A stretch of DNA of 64,000 nt, from contig NZ_JAEMTA010000002.1 of the NCBI RefSeq assembly GCF_016462545.1, positions 166,324 through 230,323 on the forward strand. Reading direction: 5' to 3'. The stretch comes from Mycolicibacterium sp. (GTDB taxonomy: Bacteria; Actinomycetota; Actinomycetes; Mycobacteriales; Mycobacteriaceae). Positions 8,905 through 16,206 of this stretch are shown piece after piece; the first letter of the stretch is position 1; every line of letters starts with the position of its first letter. A program made the position numbers and the translations under genes. The notes under the pieces were generated by a model. It ran no database searches. It worked only from the letters and a program-made list of their open reading frames with translations, and was not told where the DNA came from.

Positions 8905-10260
8905 ATGACGGGCGCGGAAGGCGTCATCGCCAACTGGATCTCTGAACATCTCGGTGCCCGTGTGACGAGCATTGCGCGGCAAGCCCGCTGGCGGGCGGCG
9001 TGGTTGGTGGACGCCGAGCGTGACAGCGAAGCACTGCCGCTCGTCGTGCGGGGTGAGCGCGGTGAAGACATCCCCATGCAGTTCCCGCTGCGTCACGAGA
9101 TGACGTTGCAACGCGTCATGGGGGAGCAGGGCATTCCCGTCCCTACGGTCTACGGCTGGATCGACGAGCTACCCGCTTACGTCATGGAACGCGTTGACGG
9201 CCAACCTGGATTCGACGGACTGACTGTTGGACAACGCGATTCGGTAATGCACGACTACATGGGCGCGCTGGCCCGCCTGCACCGGCTTCCCCTGGAGCCG
9301 TTCACCGCCGCGGGGATCGAACGGGCCGCGAGCCCCACCGAATCGGGCCGTCTTGGCATGCGCCGCTTCGAGGACGTCTGGCGGGCGGGCAAGCGGGCGC
9401 CCAACCCGCTGCTGGAGTTCGTCCTCGGCTGGCTCGCACGCCATCCCGTCGATACCGAGGGTCGGGAGTCGGCGATCGTCTGGGACTCCGGCCAGCTACA
9501 CCAGGCAGGCGGAAAGCTGATTGCGCTTCTCGACGTCGAAATCGGACATGTCGGCGATCCGATGATGGACCTGGCCGCTCCCCGAATGCGGGACACGGTG
9601 CTGCATTTCGGTGATTGGAATGCGCTCTACGAGGTCTACGAGCGGGCCGGTGGTTTCCCAGTGGACCTCGACGCCGTTCAGTTGCATCACATCGCTTTCA
9701 CCCTCACCAACGAACTCGCCTTCCGCAATTCGCTCAACCATCCCAGCCCGGACTCGGACTACATGACCAACCTGCACTGGTGCAGCGAAACGAACCTTCA
9801 CGCGATCGAGGCCCTTGGTGAGCGGCTCGGCATCGAGCTCGAAGCACCCGAGATTCCGGAGGTCTCGCCGACGCGCGCCGGTGTCGCCCACGACCAACTG
9901 ATTGCCATGCTGCGGGGTACCTCGGCCGACGACGACTACACGACCTACCGACTGAGGGTGGCGTTCCGGCTGGCCCGGTATCTTCGACGGGAAGACGAGA
10001 TCGGCGCGGAACTGACCAGCGCCGACTCGGACGATCTAGCAGCTCTGCTCGGGCGGCGGCCGTCGACGTGGCAGGACGGTGACGCCGCTCTCGAAGAATT
10101 CGTGCTGGCCGACGACGGCAGGCACGACGACGAACTCTGTCAGCTGTTCTACCGTCGTCAGATTCGGCACAAGAGCACCCTCGGGCCGCCGGGATCGGCA
10201 ATGACGATCCACCATGCCTGTCAGCCCTTTCCGCGCATAGGGCAGGTGAACACGACCTAA
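8905..10260 (+). CDS. Kinase-fold phosphotransferase-like protein (APH/ACAD10-type) with altered catalytic loop
   Basis: A 451-residue protein of the aminoglycoside/choline kinase-like fold. The N-lobe spans about 1-100 with AYVMERVDGQPGFDGL as the hinge. The metal-binding segment ALLDVEIGHVGDPMMDLA (around 205-225) corresponds to the usual LDWExxHxGDPxxDLA. The preceding catalytic loop reads IVWDSGQLHQ instead of HGDxxxxN, so the usual catalytic aspartate/asparagine layout is changed. A C-terminal helical extension of about 150 residues follows. It is 16 bp downstream of the AveC-like gene, probably in one operon. Substrate unknown; kinase activity should not be assumed. Confidence 0.75.
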   Translation: MTGAEGVIANWISEHLGARVTSIARQARWRAAWLVDAERDSEALPLVVRGERGEDIPMQFPLRHEMTLQRVMGEQGIPVPTVYGWIDELPAYVMERVDGQPGFDGLTVGQRDSVMHDYMGALARLHRLPLEPFTAAGIERAASPTESGRLGMRRFEDVWRAGKRAPNPLLEFVLGWLARHPVDTEGRESAIVWDSGQLHQAGGKLIALLDVEIGHVGDPMMDLAAPRMRDTVLHFGDWNALYEVYERAGGFPVDLDAVQLHHIAFTLTNELAFRNSLNHPSPDSDYMTNLHWCSETNLHAIEALGERLGIELEAPEIPEVSPTRAGVAHDQLIAMLRGTSADDDYTTYRLRVAFRLARYLRREDEIGAELTSADSDDLAALLGRRPSTWQDGDAALEEFVLADDGRHDDELCQLFYRRQIRHKSTLGPPGSAMTIHHACQPFPRIGQVNTT

Positions 10261-10284
10261 GTGATGCGAGGACGAATCGCTCAA

Positions 10285-10836
10285 TTACCAGGGTGAAACC
10301 GCGCCCTCCTGGGCGTAACGCGGATCGACGTGGTCGGTGACCTTCCAGGTTGCGGCTAGCCGACCCATGCCGACGTTGAGTGCCGCTGCCGTGCCGAGTT
10401 CGACGAGCTGGGCCTCGGTGAAGTACTTGCGAAGGTCCGCGTAAACGTCGTCGTCGATTGCGAGGTGATCAGTGGCGAGCAACTCAGCGAAACGTAGGGC
10501 TGACTTCTCGGCTGCGGTGAGGTCGACGGCCTCTTCGGGTCGTTCCAGCGAGCACACCGCGTTCTCGTCGACCGTGTCGCTGTCGTAGCGCAGCGCCATG
10601 CAGGAACGGCACTGGTTGAAGAAGGCGATGCGCAGGCGGACCAGCTCGATCAAGCGCGGCGGGAGGGATCCCTCATGGGCGAGTACAGCTTTCGTCTTGT
10701 AGAACGCCTTCGTGGTCGACGGCAGATGGGCGTGAATGCCCAGCACGTCGCGTTCCACGTCGTTGAGTGACGCGGGTTTGAATGCAACGAGTTCGTCGGG
10801 CCACTGGTCAACTGGTATCGGCTGAATGCGAGCCAT
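10285..10836 (-). CDS. Carboxymuconolactone decarboxylase (CMD/AhpD-fold) family protein
   Basis: A 183-residue helical protein of the AhpD/CMD superfamily. The core contains LIELVRLRIAFFNQCRSCMA, with the paired cysteines CRSC of the AhpD-like redox motif; the histidine usually found shortly after is replaced. Start ATG 10836 is chosen over the upstream ATG 10851 because GGAGGA lies eight bases before it. Members are alkylhydroperoxide-reductase-like thiol proteins or ring-cleavage decarboxylases. It converges on the phosphotransferase gene. The specific role is unknown. Confidence 0.85.
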   Translation of the reverse strand: MARIQPIPVDQWPDELVAFKPASLNDVERDVLGIHAHLPSTTKAFYKTKAVLAHEGSLPPRLIELVRLRIAFFNQCRSCMALRYDSDTVDENAVCSLERPEEAVDLTAAEKSALRFAELLATDHLAIDDDVYADLRKYFTEAQLVELGTAAALNVGMGRLAATWKVTDHVDPRYAQEGAVSPW

Positions 10837-10898
10837 GATGTTGTCCTCCAATTCGGTTGTAGCGACGTTATTCCGCCGATCGTCGCATCCAAGTCTGC

Positions 10899-11181
10899 CT
10901 AGGGCACCAGCGCGTTGTCCCTTTGGAATGCATCACGGTTCACCACAGTCGGCACGATGAACATCAAGTAGCAGAGGTTCATCGTGACTATCCAGGTGAC
11001 CATGCGGGTGATGTTGCGTTTGGTGCCGATGAAGCGGTCGACGCGAGCTCAGCGCATTCGACCAACAGTCTGCCCTCAACGGTTTCGCGGCGATGACGAA
11101 CAAGGTGATCGTCATCATCGCCGAGAAGGCGAGCACCGGATACACCAACGGAAAGTTGCCCGTCGCACTTCGCCTCGCCAT
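10899..11181 (-). pseudogene. Decayed C-terminal remnant of an AveC-like gene
   Basis: Read leftward, one frame gives GNFPLVYPVLAFSAMMTIT (11 kb end). After a frame change near 11,030-11,050 another frame gives DRFIGTKRNITRMVTWIV, then MNLCYLMFIVPTVVNRDAF, and a TAG stop at 10899-10901. These two stretches line up with the FYPAFPFVVFAPLVVFSLD and MNLMYAVCLTIPLVL stretches of the intact AveC-like protein at 8097-8888, in the right order and spacing. The N-terminal half is missing or unrecognisable. This is a third AveC-like locus in 11 kb, broken next to a mobile segment. Confidence 0.65.
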
Positions 11182-11632
11182 TCTCGAACCGCTGCCCTAC
11201 CGGCCATTCTGGTGAAGAAACGGTATCTCACCTACACCTTGGAAGCGATCGGTCGTTAAAGACCATCGGACACGGAGTTTGAGAATTCGCGAGGCTGCTG
11301 TCTGTGTGTGGTGCGCGCCGTGTTTCGTGCGGTGGTGCTGCCGGGAACTGCTGCCGCCGCAGTGGGTGAGCATCTCCTACTGGTGCAAACGACTGCGATG
11401 ACGACCGGGGTACCGCTTTCGGCGGGGTAGTTGGCTCGACACGGCCATGCTCCGGCGCAGATACGGCCCAACCCGTGAAGGGACACCTTTTACTGCGAAA
11501 AATGACAGCCGCCGACGACCGACCGATTAGAGGCGCCCTCGGCTACGTCACCTGACGAAACTGGCGTTATCGGAGAGTGGACGGTCTTGGCGATCTGCCC
11601 GTCGCGCGGTACCCCACGGGGGGACTCGAAGG
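11182..11632. other. Non-coding stretch between AveC remnant and mobile-element end
   Basis: Short open frames on both strands have no recognisable similarity or ribosome sites. It may contain further decayed AveC-like or element sequence, but nothing can be assigned. Confidence 0.4.
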
Positions 11633-11735
11633 AATGACACCAGAATGAGAAAATGACCGATGACAAACACCTGAGAAAGTCGGCAGCGTTGCAGGTCACA
11701 TGGTGAGTGAATGTCACGGGAATCGAGACCCTACA
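11633..11735 (+). mobile_element. Multi-repeat right end of a transposon-like element (first copy)
   Basis: About 100 bp with spaced copies of ATGACA/TGTCAC and TGAGAAA motifs ending in ...GAGACCCTACA. It aligns over its whole length and with nearly the same motif spacing to 15141-15246, which ends ...GAGAACCTACA. Repeated transposase-binding sites finishing in CA are typical of IS21/Mu-type DDE elements. The element that should lie to the left has no visible transposase or left end, so this is a relic. Confidence 0.55.
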
Positions 11736-11812
11736 CGCGTTGTAGGTTCCCAAAATTGATGTCATGTTCCCAATTGGAATGTCATCTGAATGTCATTAAT
11801 GACAAAAATTTG

Positions 11813-12088
11813 GGAATTCATTCTTGCCACTGTCGGTCTTCGCAGCACGGCTCCAAAGCACGGTTACTTGGGGATGCTGGCGTATCGCCGGTGCACGTTG
11901 AGGCCGGATATTCCAGGCGGTAACGCACCCGTCTAGACGTCAGGCACCTGGTGGACGTCCTCACTGGGGCTGCATCACGATCGCCGTACCGCTCGGTCGC
12001 GGTACTACGGTTTTCGAGTCGGCGAGTGGGCGCACGTCCAAGCGATCCTGCCGTCGCGGCGGGCGGCTCAAGAGGGGATTTGACGCCT
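11813..12088. other. Non-coding stretch inside the mobile segment
   Basis: About 275 bp between the element's left end and the stop of the DUF262 C-terminal ORF. Open frames here have mycobacteria-atypical composition and no recognisable product; I see no gene. Confidence 0.4.
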
Positions 12089-12697
12089 CTACTGGACACC
12101 CATCAAAGACTTCGCATATTCGACTAACGCCTTTGCGCGAGCCTGAATGAATGCTTCGTAGTCATCGTCGAAGAGCGAGTTTGGGCATACCGCCGAGGAC
12201 AGGATGCCATCAATCGCATCTGAAGGAATTTTCTTTCGATAGATGCTCGGTGCCTCACCACCGAGCATCTTGTTGTCCATTGCGGAGATGATCGCGAAAT
12301 TTGCAAGTCGATTTATATCGGTCGTGGTCCTGCCAAGTGCTTTTAGGAAACTTCGAGGCATCAGGTGATGGAATTCCTCGCGGTTATAGGCTTGGAGCAC
12401 CGGTCCTAGGTCCACCGATGCTCCCGATACGAATGAGCGAGGGCCTCGGTTCGCCAACAGCATGATCAGTGTTTTGGTGTGAACAGTGCCGATCGTGAAG
12501 GCTTGATCAAAAAAGTAGTCCTGGTCGAGCGCAACTGAGAACGAATCGAGTTCTGACGCACCGTCATTTCTTAGTATGACCATCTCGTCGATGTCGCGCT
12601 TAAGGTTCCGGAGAACGGCTGCACTGAACCTACGAGAGAAGCATGATTTCCAAATCCATCTCTCGATCGTGCCGCGTTGAGCATCACTCATCTTCAC
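12089..12697 (-). CDS. DUF262-protein C-terminal half (DUF1524/HNH-like), out of frame with its N-terminal half
   Basis: A 202-residue ORF that continues the protein encoded at 12694-13674. It contains NREEFHHLMPRSFLKALGR followed by DINRLANFAIISAMDNKML, the H-x-x-P ... N ... N pattern of the DUF1524/HNH nuclease domain that ends GmrSD-type proteins. Its GTG (12697) overlaps the preceding TGA in a GTGA arrangement, so separate coupled translation is possible. However, the region upstream of the GTG in this frame continues the alignment seamlessly (reading ...VFFATPDSKGVK). A -1 frameshift or a mutation therefore probably separates two parts of one protein. Confidence 0.75.
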   Translation of the reverse strand: MKMSDAQRGTIERWIWKSCFSRRFSAAVLRNLKRDIDEMVILRNDGASELDSFSVALDQDYFFDQAFTIGTVHTKTLIMLLANRGPRSFVSGASVDLGPVLQAYNREEFHHLMPRSFLKALGRTTTDINRLANFAIISAMDNKMLGGEAPSIYRKKIPSDAIDGILSSAVCPNSLFDDDYEAFIQARAKALVEYAKSLMGVQ

Positions 12698-13674
12698 CCC
12701 TTTGCTGTCAGGGGTGGCAAAAAAACGGTAAGTGGGACAATCAGCGACGGATAGGGCAAGTTGGCGAGTGTCTTAATGTGCAGGTTTCCTCGCAGGAAGT
12801 CTATCGCCCCTTTCAGGCCATTTTCGATTTCGTCGAATCGCGCCCGAACATCAGCACCTTTGAGTCCCATCAGTGTGGCCGGTGACGCGTCATCGGCCAC
12901 GACCGCCGCGCAGCAGCGCAGAATTAAGTTCGTATCTTCGGAAATGTCGCCGAAGCCGTGCGGAGCCACTTCGTCGGCGAGGGTGCGAATCCGTTCTTGA
13001 AGATCGAAATCATCACTCCAGGTCCATGCTGACAACAGTTGGAATGTGTCTAATTCCACGCCCAAGCGGTTGACTCGCTCGAAGACTATCGCGACCCTTG
13101 CCCGGTCCTCAGTAGCAACTTCCTGCGTCGGTATAGTGGCCTCTTTGAAAACTGATTGAACCTTATCAATTAGCTCTGCCACGGCCGGAAGTAGATGTTC
13201 GGTCGCCTTGCGGTAGGCAGTTACATCGAATAACGTCCCGACCGGGAAGTGTCGCTCGATATCTATCTCGTCGGGTCGGAGGCATACGAACTGACTATCT
13301 TGAAGATCTGATTCCGCGGACATGTCGAAGAAAATCTCCGTCCATGAGGCGTCTTCTTTAGGTAATAGTTCGGTCTGAAAGACACCGAATATAGACGTGA
13401 GACGCTGTTGCCCGTCCAGCACATAGTCGATTGGGTACTCGGGTTCGACATCCGGTAACTCGAATGGTCCGAGTTGTCTTTCGTGACTCAATTTCTCTTT
13501 AGTTCTCCACAGGATCAGCGAACCAAATGGATATCCTTTATAGATTGAGTCCATTAAGTAGGCTACGCGTTCCGCATCCCACACAAATCCGCGCTGAAAC
13601 GCTGGTACTCGGAGCGTTCCGTTTTGGACTTGTTCGAGGATCTTTCGGATTGTGAGCGGCACCGCAACCCCCAT
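12694..13674 (-). CDS. DUF262 (GmrS-like) nuclease/NTPase-fold protein, N-terminal part
   Basis: A 326-residue ORF with the DUF262 hallmarks: VPAFQRGFVWDAERVAYLMD (about 18-37), GYPFGSLILWRT, and the catalytic-type IDYVLDGQQRLTSIFGVF (about 82-99). DUF262 occurs in GmrSD type IV restriction enzymes and other anti-phage proteins, normally fused to a C-terminal DUF1524 nuclease domain. Here that domain lies in the next frame. Start ATG 13674 has no ribosome site but a TATAGC element just upstream, so leaderless translation is possible; GTG at codon 5 is an alternative. Codon use is less GC-biased than the neighbours, consistent with transfer. The defence role is inferred from family. Confidence 0.8.
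   Translation of the reverse strand: MGVAVPLTIRKILEQVQNGTLRVPAFQRGFVWDAERVAYLMDSIYKGYPFGSLILWRTKEKLSHERQLGPFELPDVEPEYPIDYVLDGQQRLTSIFGVFQTELLPKEDASWTEIFFDMSAESDLQDSQFVCLRPDEIDIERHFPVGTLFDVTAYRKATEHLLPAVAELIDKVQSVFKEATIPTQEVATEDRARVAIVFERVNRLGVELDTFQLLSAWTWSDDFDLQERIRTLADEVAPHGFGDISEDTNLILRCCAAVVADDASPATLMGLKGADVRARFDEIENGLKGAIDFLRGNLHIKTLANLPYPSLIVPLTVFLPPLTAKG
12718..12726 (-). promoter_or_regulatory. Slippery heptamer T TTT TTG at the DUF262 frame junction
   Basis: On the coding strand the zero frame reads GTT TTT TTG. The last T of the first codon with the next two codons forms the canonical X XXY YYZ slip site. A -1 slip gives TTT TTT GCC ACC and restores a continuous DUF262-DUF1524 protein. 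It may instead be a homopolymer mutation, polymerase slippage site or sequencing error. Confidence 0.5.
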
Positions 13675-13888
13675 AGCTATAACAGTTCAGTCGTGCTTGC
13701 GGCACCATACCCATGTGGTTCGCTGCCTAAGTGTTCTAGGTCCGGCGTGTCGTACCACCGAGCGCGAGCAACAGCCTCGCGCGAACTTAGTCAACGTCCT
13801 AGGATGCTAGTCAAGCATTCCTTGACGTCGTCCCAGATGAAAATCGGTTGTCCTCGCTGGTCGTGCCTGCGAGGCTTGCCTGGTGGAC

Positions 13889-14785
13889 ATGCACGCTGAC
13901 CAGTTGGTGGTCTCACCATCGACTGTGCGTGCGTTGATTGACGAGCAATTCCCTCAGTGGCGCGATCTCCCGTTGCGGAGAGTGTCCGCCAGCGGCACGG
14001 TGCACGAGATTTTTCGGCTCGGCGATGGGTTGGCGGCTCGTTTTCGCCTCCAACCCGACGATGCCAAATTGGTGTGGTCAGAAGTGCGCGCTGAGGCCGC
14101 CGCCGCCCGCGAACTGGCCGACCGAACCCGGTTCGCTACCCCTGAGCCGGTGGCGATCGGCGCGCCCGGTCGGGACTACCCGATGCCGTGGCTGGTTCAG
14201 ACATGGCTTGAGGGCACGGTAGCGATCGACGATGATCCCAGTGAATCAGATGGTCTTGCAACCGATCTGGCCGAGTTCATCACCGGTGTACGTCGTATCG
14301 ATACTCGCGGACGACGTTTTAGCGGTTTCGGCCGCGGCGGCGCTCTGGCCAACCATGATGAGTGGATTCAGGAATGTCTGACCCGAAGCGAAGAACTGTT
14401 GGATGTCGACGCTCTTGCCCGCATTTGGCAAGCCTTGCGAGAGCTGCCCCGTGGAGACAGTCCAGATGTGATGAATCATGGCGATCTACTGCCTGGGAAC
14501 CTCCTCGTCCACCAGGGTCGCCTCACCGGTGTGCTCGATGTGGGCGGACTCAGCCCCGCAGATCCTGCCCTGGATCTGGTCAGCGCTTGGCATCTTCTCG
14601 AAGCGCAACCGCGGCAGGTCATGCGGGCATGTCTCGGCGCCGACGATCAGGAATGGGAGCGCGGAAAGGCGTGGGCATTTCAACAGGCAATGGGTGCCGT
14701 TTGGTACTACGTCGACACCAATCCGGCGTTCAGCGAAGTAGGCCGGCGAACCCTGTCACGCATCATCGCCGATTCAGCCCGATAG
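13889..14785 (+). CDS. Aminoglycoside phosphotransferase (APH) family kinase-like protein
   Basis: A 298-residue APH-fold protein with an intact catalytic set: the Brenner-type loop NHGDLLPGNLLV (about 194-205) and the metal-binding VLDVGGLSPADPALDLVSAW. The N-lobe shows SGTVHEIFRLGDGLAARFRL. It is typical of the actinobacterial APH-like family whose natural substrates are mostly unknown; drug resistance cannot be assumed. ATG 13889 is chosen; an in-frame GTG lies two codons upstream. It lies within the candidate mobile segment, divergent from the DUF262 gene by 214 bp, but its GC-rich codon use is mycobacterial in character. Confidence 0.85.
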   Translation: MHADQLVVSPSTVRALIDEQFPQWRDLPLRRVSASGTVHEIFRLGDGLAARFRLQPDDAKLVWSEVRAEAAAARELADRTRFATPEPVAIGAPGRDYPMPWLVQTWLEGTVAIDDDPSESDGLATDLAEFITGVRRIDTRGRRFSGFGRGGALANHDEWIQECLTRSEELLDVDALARIWQALRELPRGDSPDVMNHGDLLPGNLLVHQGRLTGVLDVGGLSPADPALDLVSAWHLLEAQPRQVMRACLGADDQEWERGKAWAFQQAMGAVWYYVDTNPAFSEVGRRTLSRIIADSAR

Positions 14786-15140
14786 CGGGATAACTCTTGA
14801 ACGCGCGGCGGGCTCCACCGCCGGCCGACCCACACCGTGCCGCCGTCTGCATGCGGTGCTGAGCGAGCAGGATTCGGTCCTCGTGGACTAGCAGGCCCGG
14901 GCAGACCGACGGAACGGCAGTCCTGACATCGTCGACCCTAACCGAGCTTCGATGGCGCAGAACGCCCCAGCCCAGTTTCTCAAGCCAAAGAACCTGCGAC
15001 CAAACGAGCATGATCGAGCACGGTGACAGTATCGTGCCGCCGCGACCGCACGTACGTCACAAGACGCATTGGGGTGGGCGGGGGAGTGGGGTGCTCGCGT
15101 TTGACGTGATGCTCGATCCGTCCCTCGAAAGGGGTGGTGA
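14786..15140. other. Non-coding stretch before the right element end
   Basis: About 355 bp with no credible gene on either strand. Short frames lack ribosome sites and recognisable similarity. Confidence 0.4.
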
Positions 15141-15246
15141 GGAAATGACACGCGATTGAGAAAAAGATCGATGACATCGGAATGAGAAAGTGCAAGTTCG
15201 TACTGTTCAGACTATGACCAAGTGTCACGAAAAACGAGAACCTACA
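15141..15246 (+). mobile_element. Multi-repeat right end of the transposon-like element (second copy)
   Basis: Contains GAAATGACACGCGATTGAG, GATGACATCGGAATGAGAAA and GTGTCACGAAAAACGAGAAC, ending CCTACA at 15246. It aligns along its length to 11633-11735. The terminus lies directly at codon 2 of the WYL regulator reading frame. Confidence 0.55.
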
Positions 15247-16197
15247 ACGACGAGTCGTGTGCTGCAACTGCTCGGCCTCCTGCAGTCCCGCCGGGTGTGG
15301 GGCGGTGACGAGTTGGCCGAGCGGCTGGGCGTGACGGGGCGCAGCGTGCGTCGCGATGTCGAGCGCCTGCGCGACCTCGGCTATCCGGTACACGCCAGCA
15401 AGGGCCACGGCGGCGGCTACCAACTGGGGGCGGGCGCGGCGCTGCCCCCGCTGTTGCTCGACCCCGAGGAGGCGGTCGCGATGGCCGTGTGTCTGCGGGT
15501 GGCGGCAGGCGGCAGTGTGGCGGGCGTCGGCGAATCCGCGCTGCGGGCACTGACGAAACTCGACCAGGTGATGCCGGCGCGGTTGCGCTCACAGGTCGCC
15601 GCAATCCACGACGCGACCATCACGCTGACGTCCGGTCAGGCCGAGGACGTTGTCGAGCCCGACGTGCTGATGACCCTGGCGCGCGCCACCCGCGACCGCG
15701 AACACGTGGCCGTCGCCTACGTCGACCGCAGCGGCAACGCCACCGAACGACGGCTGGAGCCGTACCAATTGGTGACCACCGGCAGGCGCTGGTACCTGCT
15801 GTGCTTCGACCGCGACCGCGACGATTGGCGCAGCCTGCGCCTGGACCGGATGGCCGACGTCACGGCGCGGGGCACGACGTTCATGCCGCGGGAAGCGCCC
15901 GACGCGGCCAGCTACGTCCGGCGCGCGATCACCGCCTCGCCCTACCGCTACGTCGCACGGGTCCGGTACCAGGCCTCCAAGGACGCCGTCGCCCAGTCCT
16001 TTTCGAATGCGTCCGCCGAGATCCACGAGGACGGACCCGATGCATGCATCGTCATCGCGGGTGGCGATGACCCGGTCGCCATGGTCCCGTGGCTGGCGCT
16101 GCCCGGGGTGGACTTCGAGGTGCTCGAACCGCCCGAGGTGATCGCTGCGGCACGCGTCGTCGCCGAACGCCTCCTGCGTGCCAGCGCCCGCACGTAG
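15214..16197 (+). CDS. HTH-WYL (YafY/DeoR-like) transcriptional regulator, 5' end formed by element DNA
   Basis: A regulator of about 327 residues. The N-terminal HTH_11 has ELAERLGVTGRSVRRDVERL; the WYL domain has YQLVTTGRRWYLLCFDRDRD (about 175-195); a WCX-like C-terminus follows. WYL domains sense nucleotide or other ligands. Homologues typically begin MTTTSRVLQLL or similar; here the bases before TTTSRVLQLL belong to the transposon-like end, so the native ATG seems lost. Usable starts are ATG 15214 (chosen) or GTG 15190, both inside element sequence without good ribosome sites. It lies nine bases upstream of the GH38 gene, so it probably heads that operon. Expression may be altered or lost. 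Confidence 0.8.
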   Translation: MTKCHEKREPTTTSRVLQLLGLLQSRRVWGGDELAERLGVTGRSVRRDVERLRDLGYPVHASKGHGGGYQLGAGAALPPLLLDPEEAVAMAVCLRVAAGGSVAGVGESALRALTKLDQVMPARLRSQVAAIHDATITLTSGQAEDVVEPDVLMTLARATRDREHVAVAYVDRSGNATERRLEPYQLVTTGRRWYLLCFDRDRDDWRSLRLDRMADVTARGTTFMPREAPDAASYVRRAITASPYRYVARVRYQASKDAVAQSFSNASAEIHEDGPDACIVIAGGDDPVAMVPWLALPGVDFEVLEPPEVIAAARVVAERLLRASART

Positions 16198-16206
16198 GGT
16201 GACCAG

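Larger units (their letters stand above)
11741..15246. mobile_element. Candidate non-autonomous transposon carrying a DUF262 gene pair and an APH-type kinase
   Basis: The left terminus begins TGTAGGTTCCCAAAATTGAT at 11741 and contains repeated AATGTCAT motifs. The right terminus ends GAACCTACA at 15246; its reverse complement begins TGTAGGTTCTCG. The termini are therefore inverted and 5'-TG...CA-3'. Left flank CGCGT (11736-11740) separates this end from the preceding relic end, the size of a 5-bp target duplication, but the right flank is ACGAC, so no matching duplication remains. No transposase gene is inside. Base composition of 11.8-13.9 kb is clearly lower in GC than the surroundings. Boundary call is from motif comparison only. 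Confidence 0.5.

Noticed and set aside
11490..11765. Leftward 91-codon frame across the transposon-like end
   Set aside because: Lies over the repeat motifs themselves and has no recognisable product.
13889..14785. Aminoglycoside resistance call for the APH-type gene in the mobile segment
   Set aside because: Family membership alone does not show drug modification; actinobacterial APH-like proteins mostly have unknown natural substrates.
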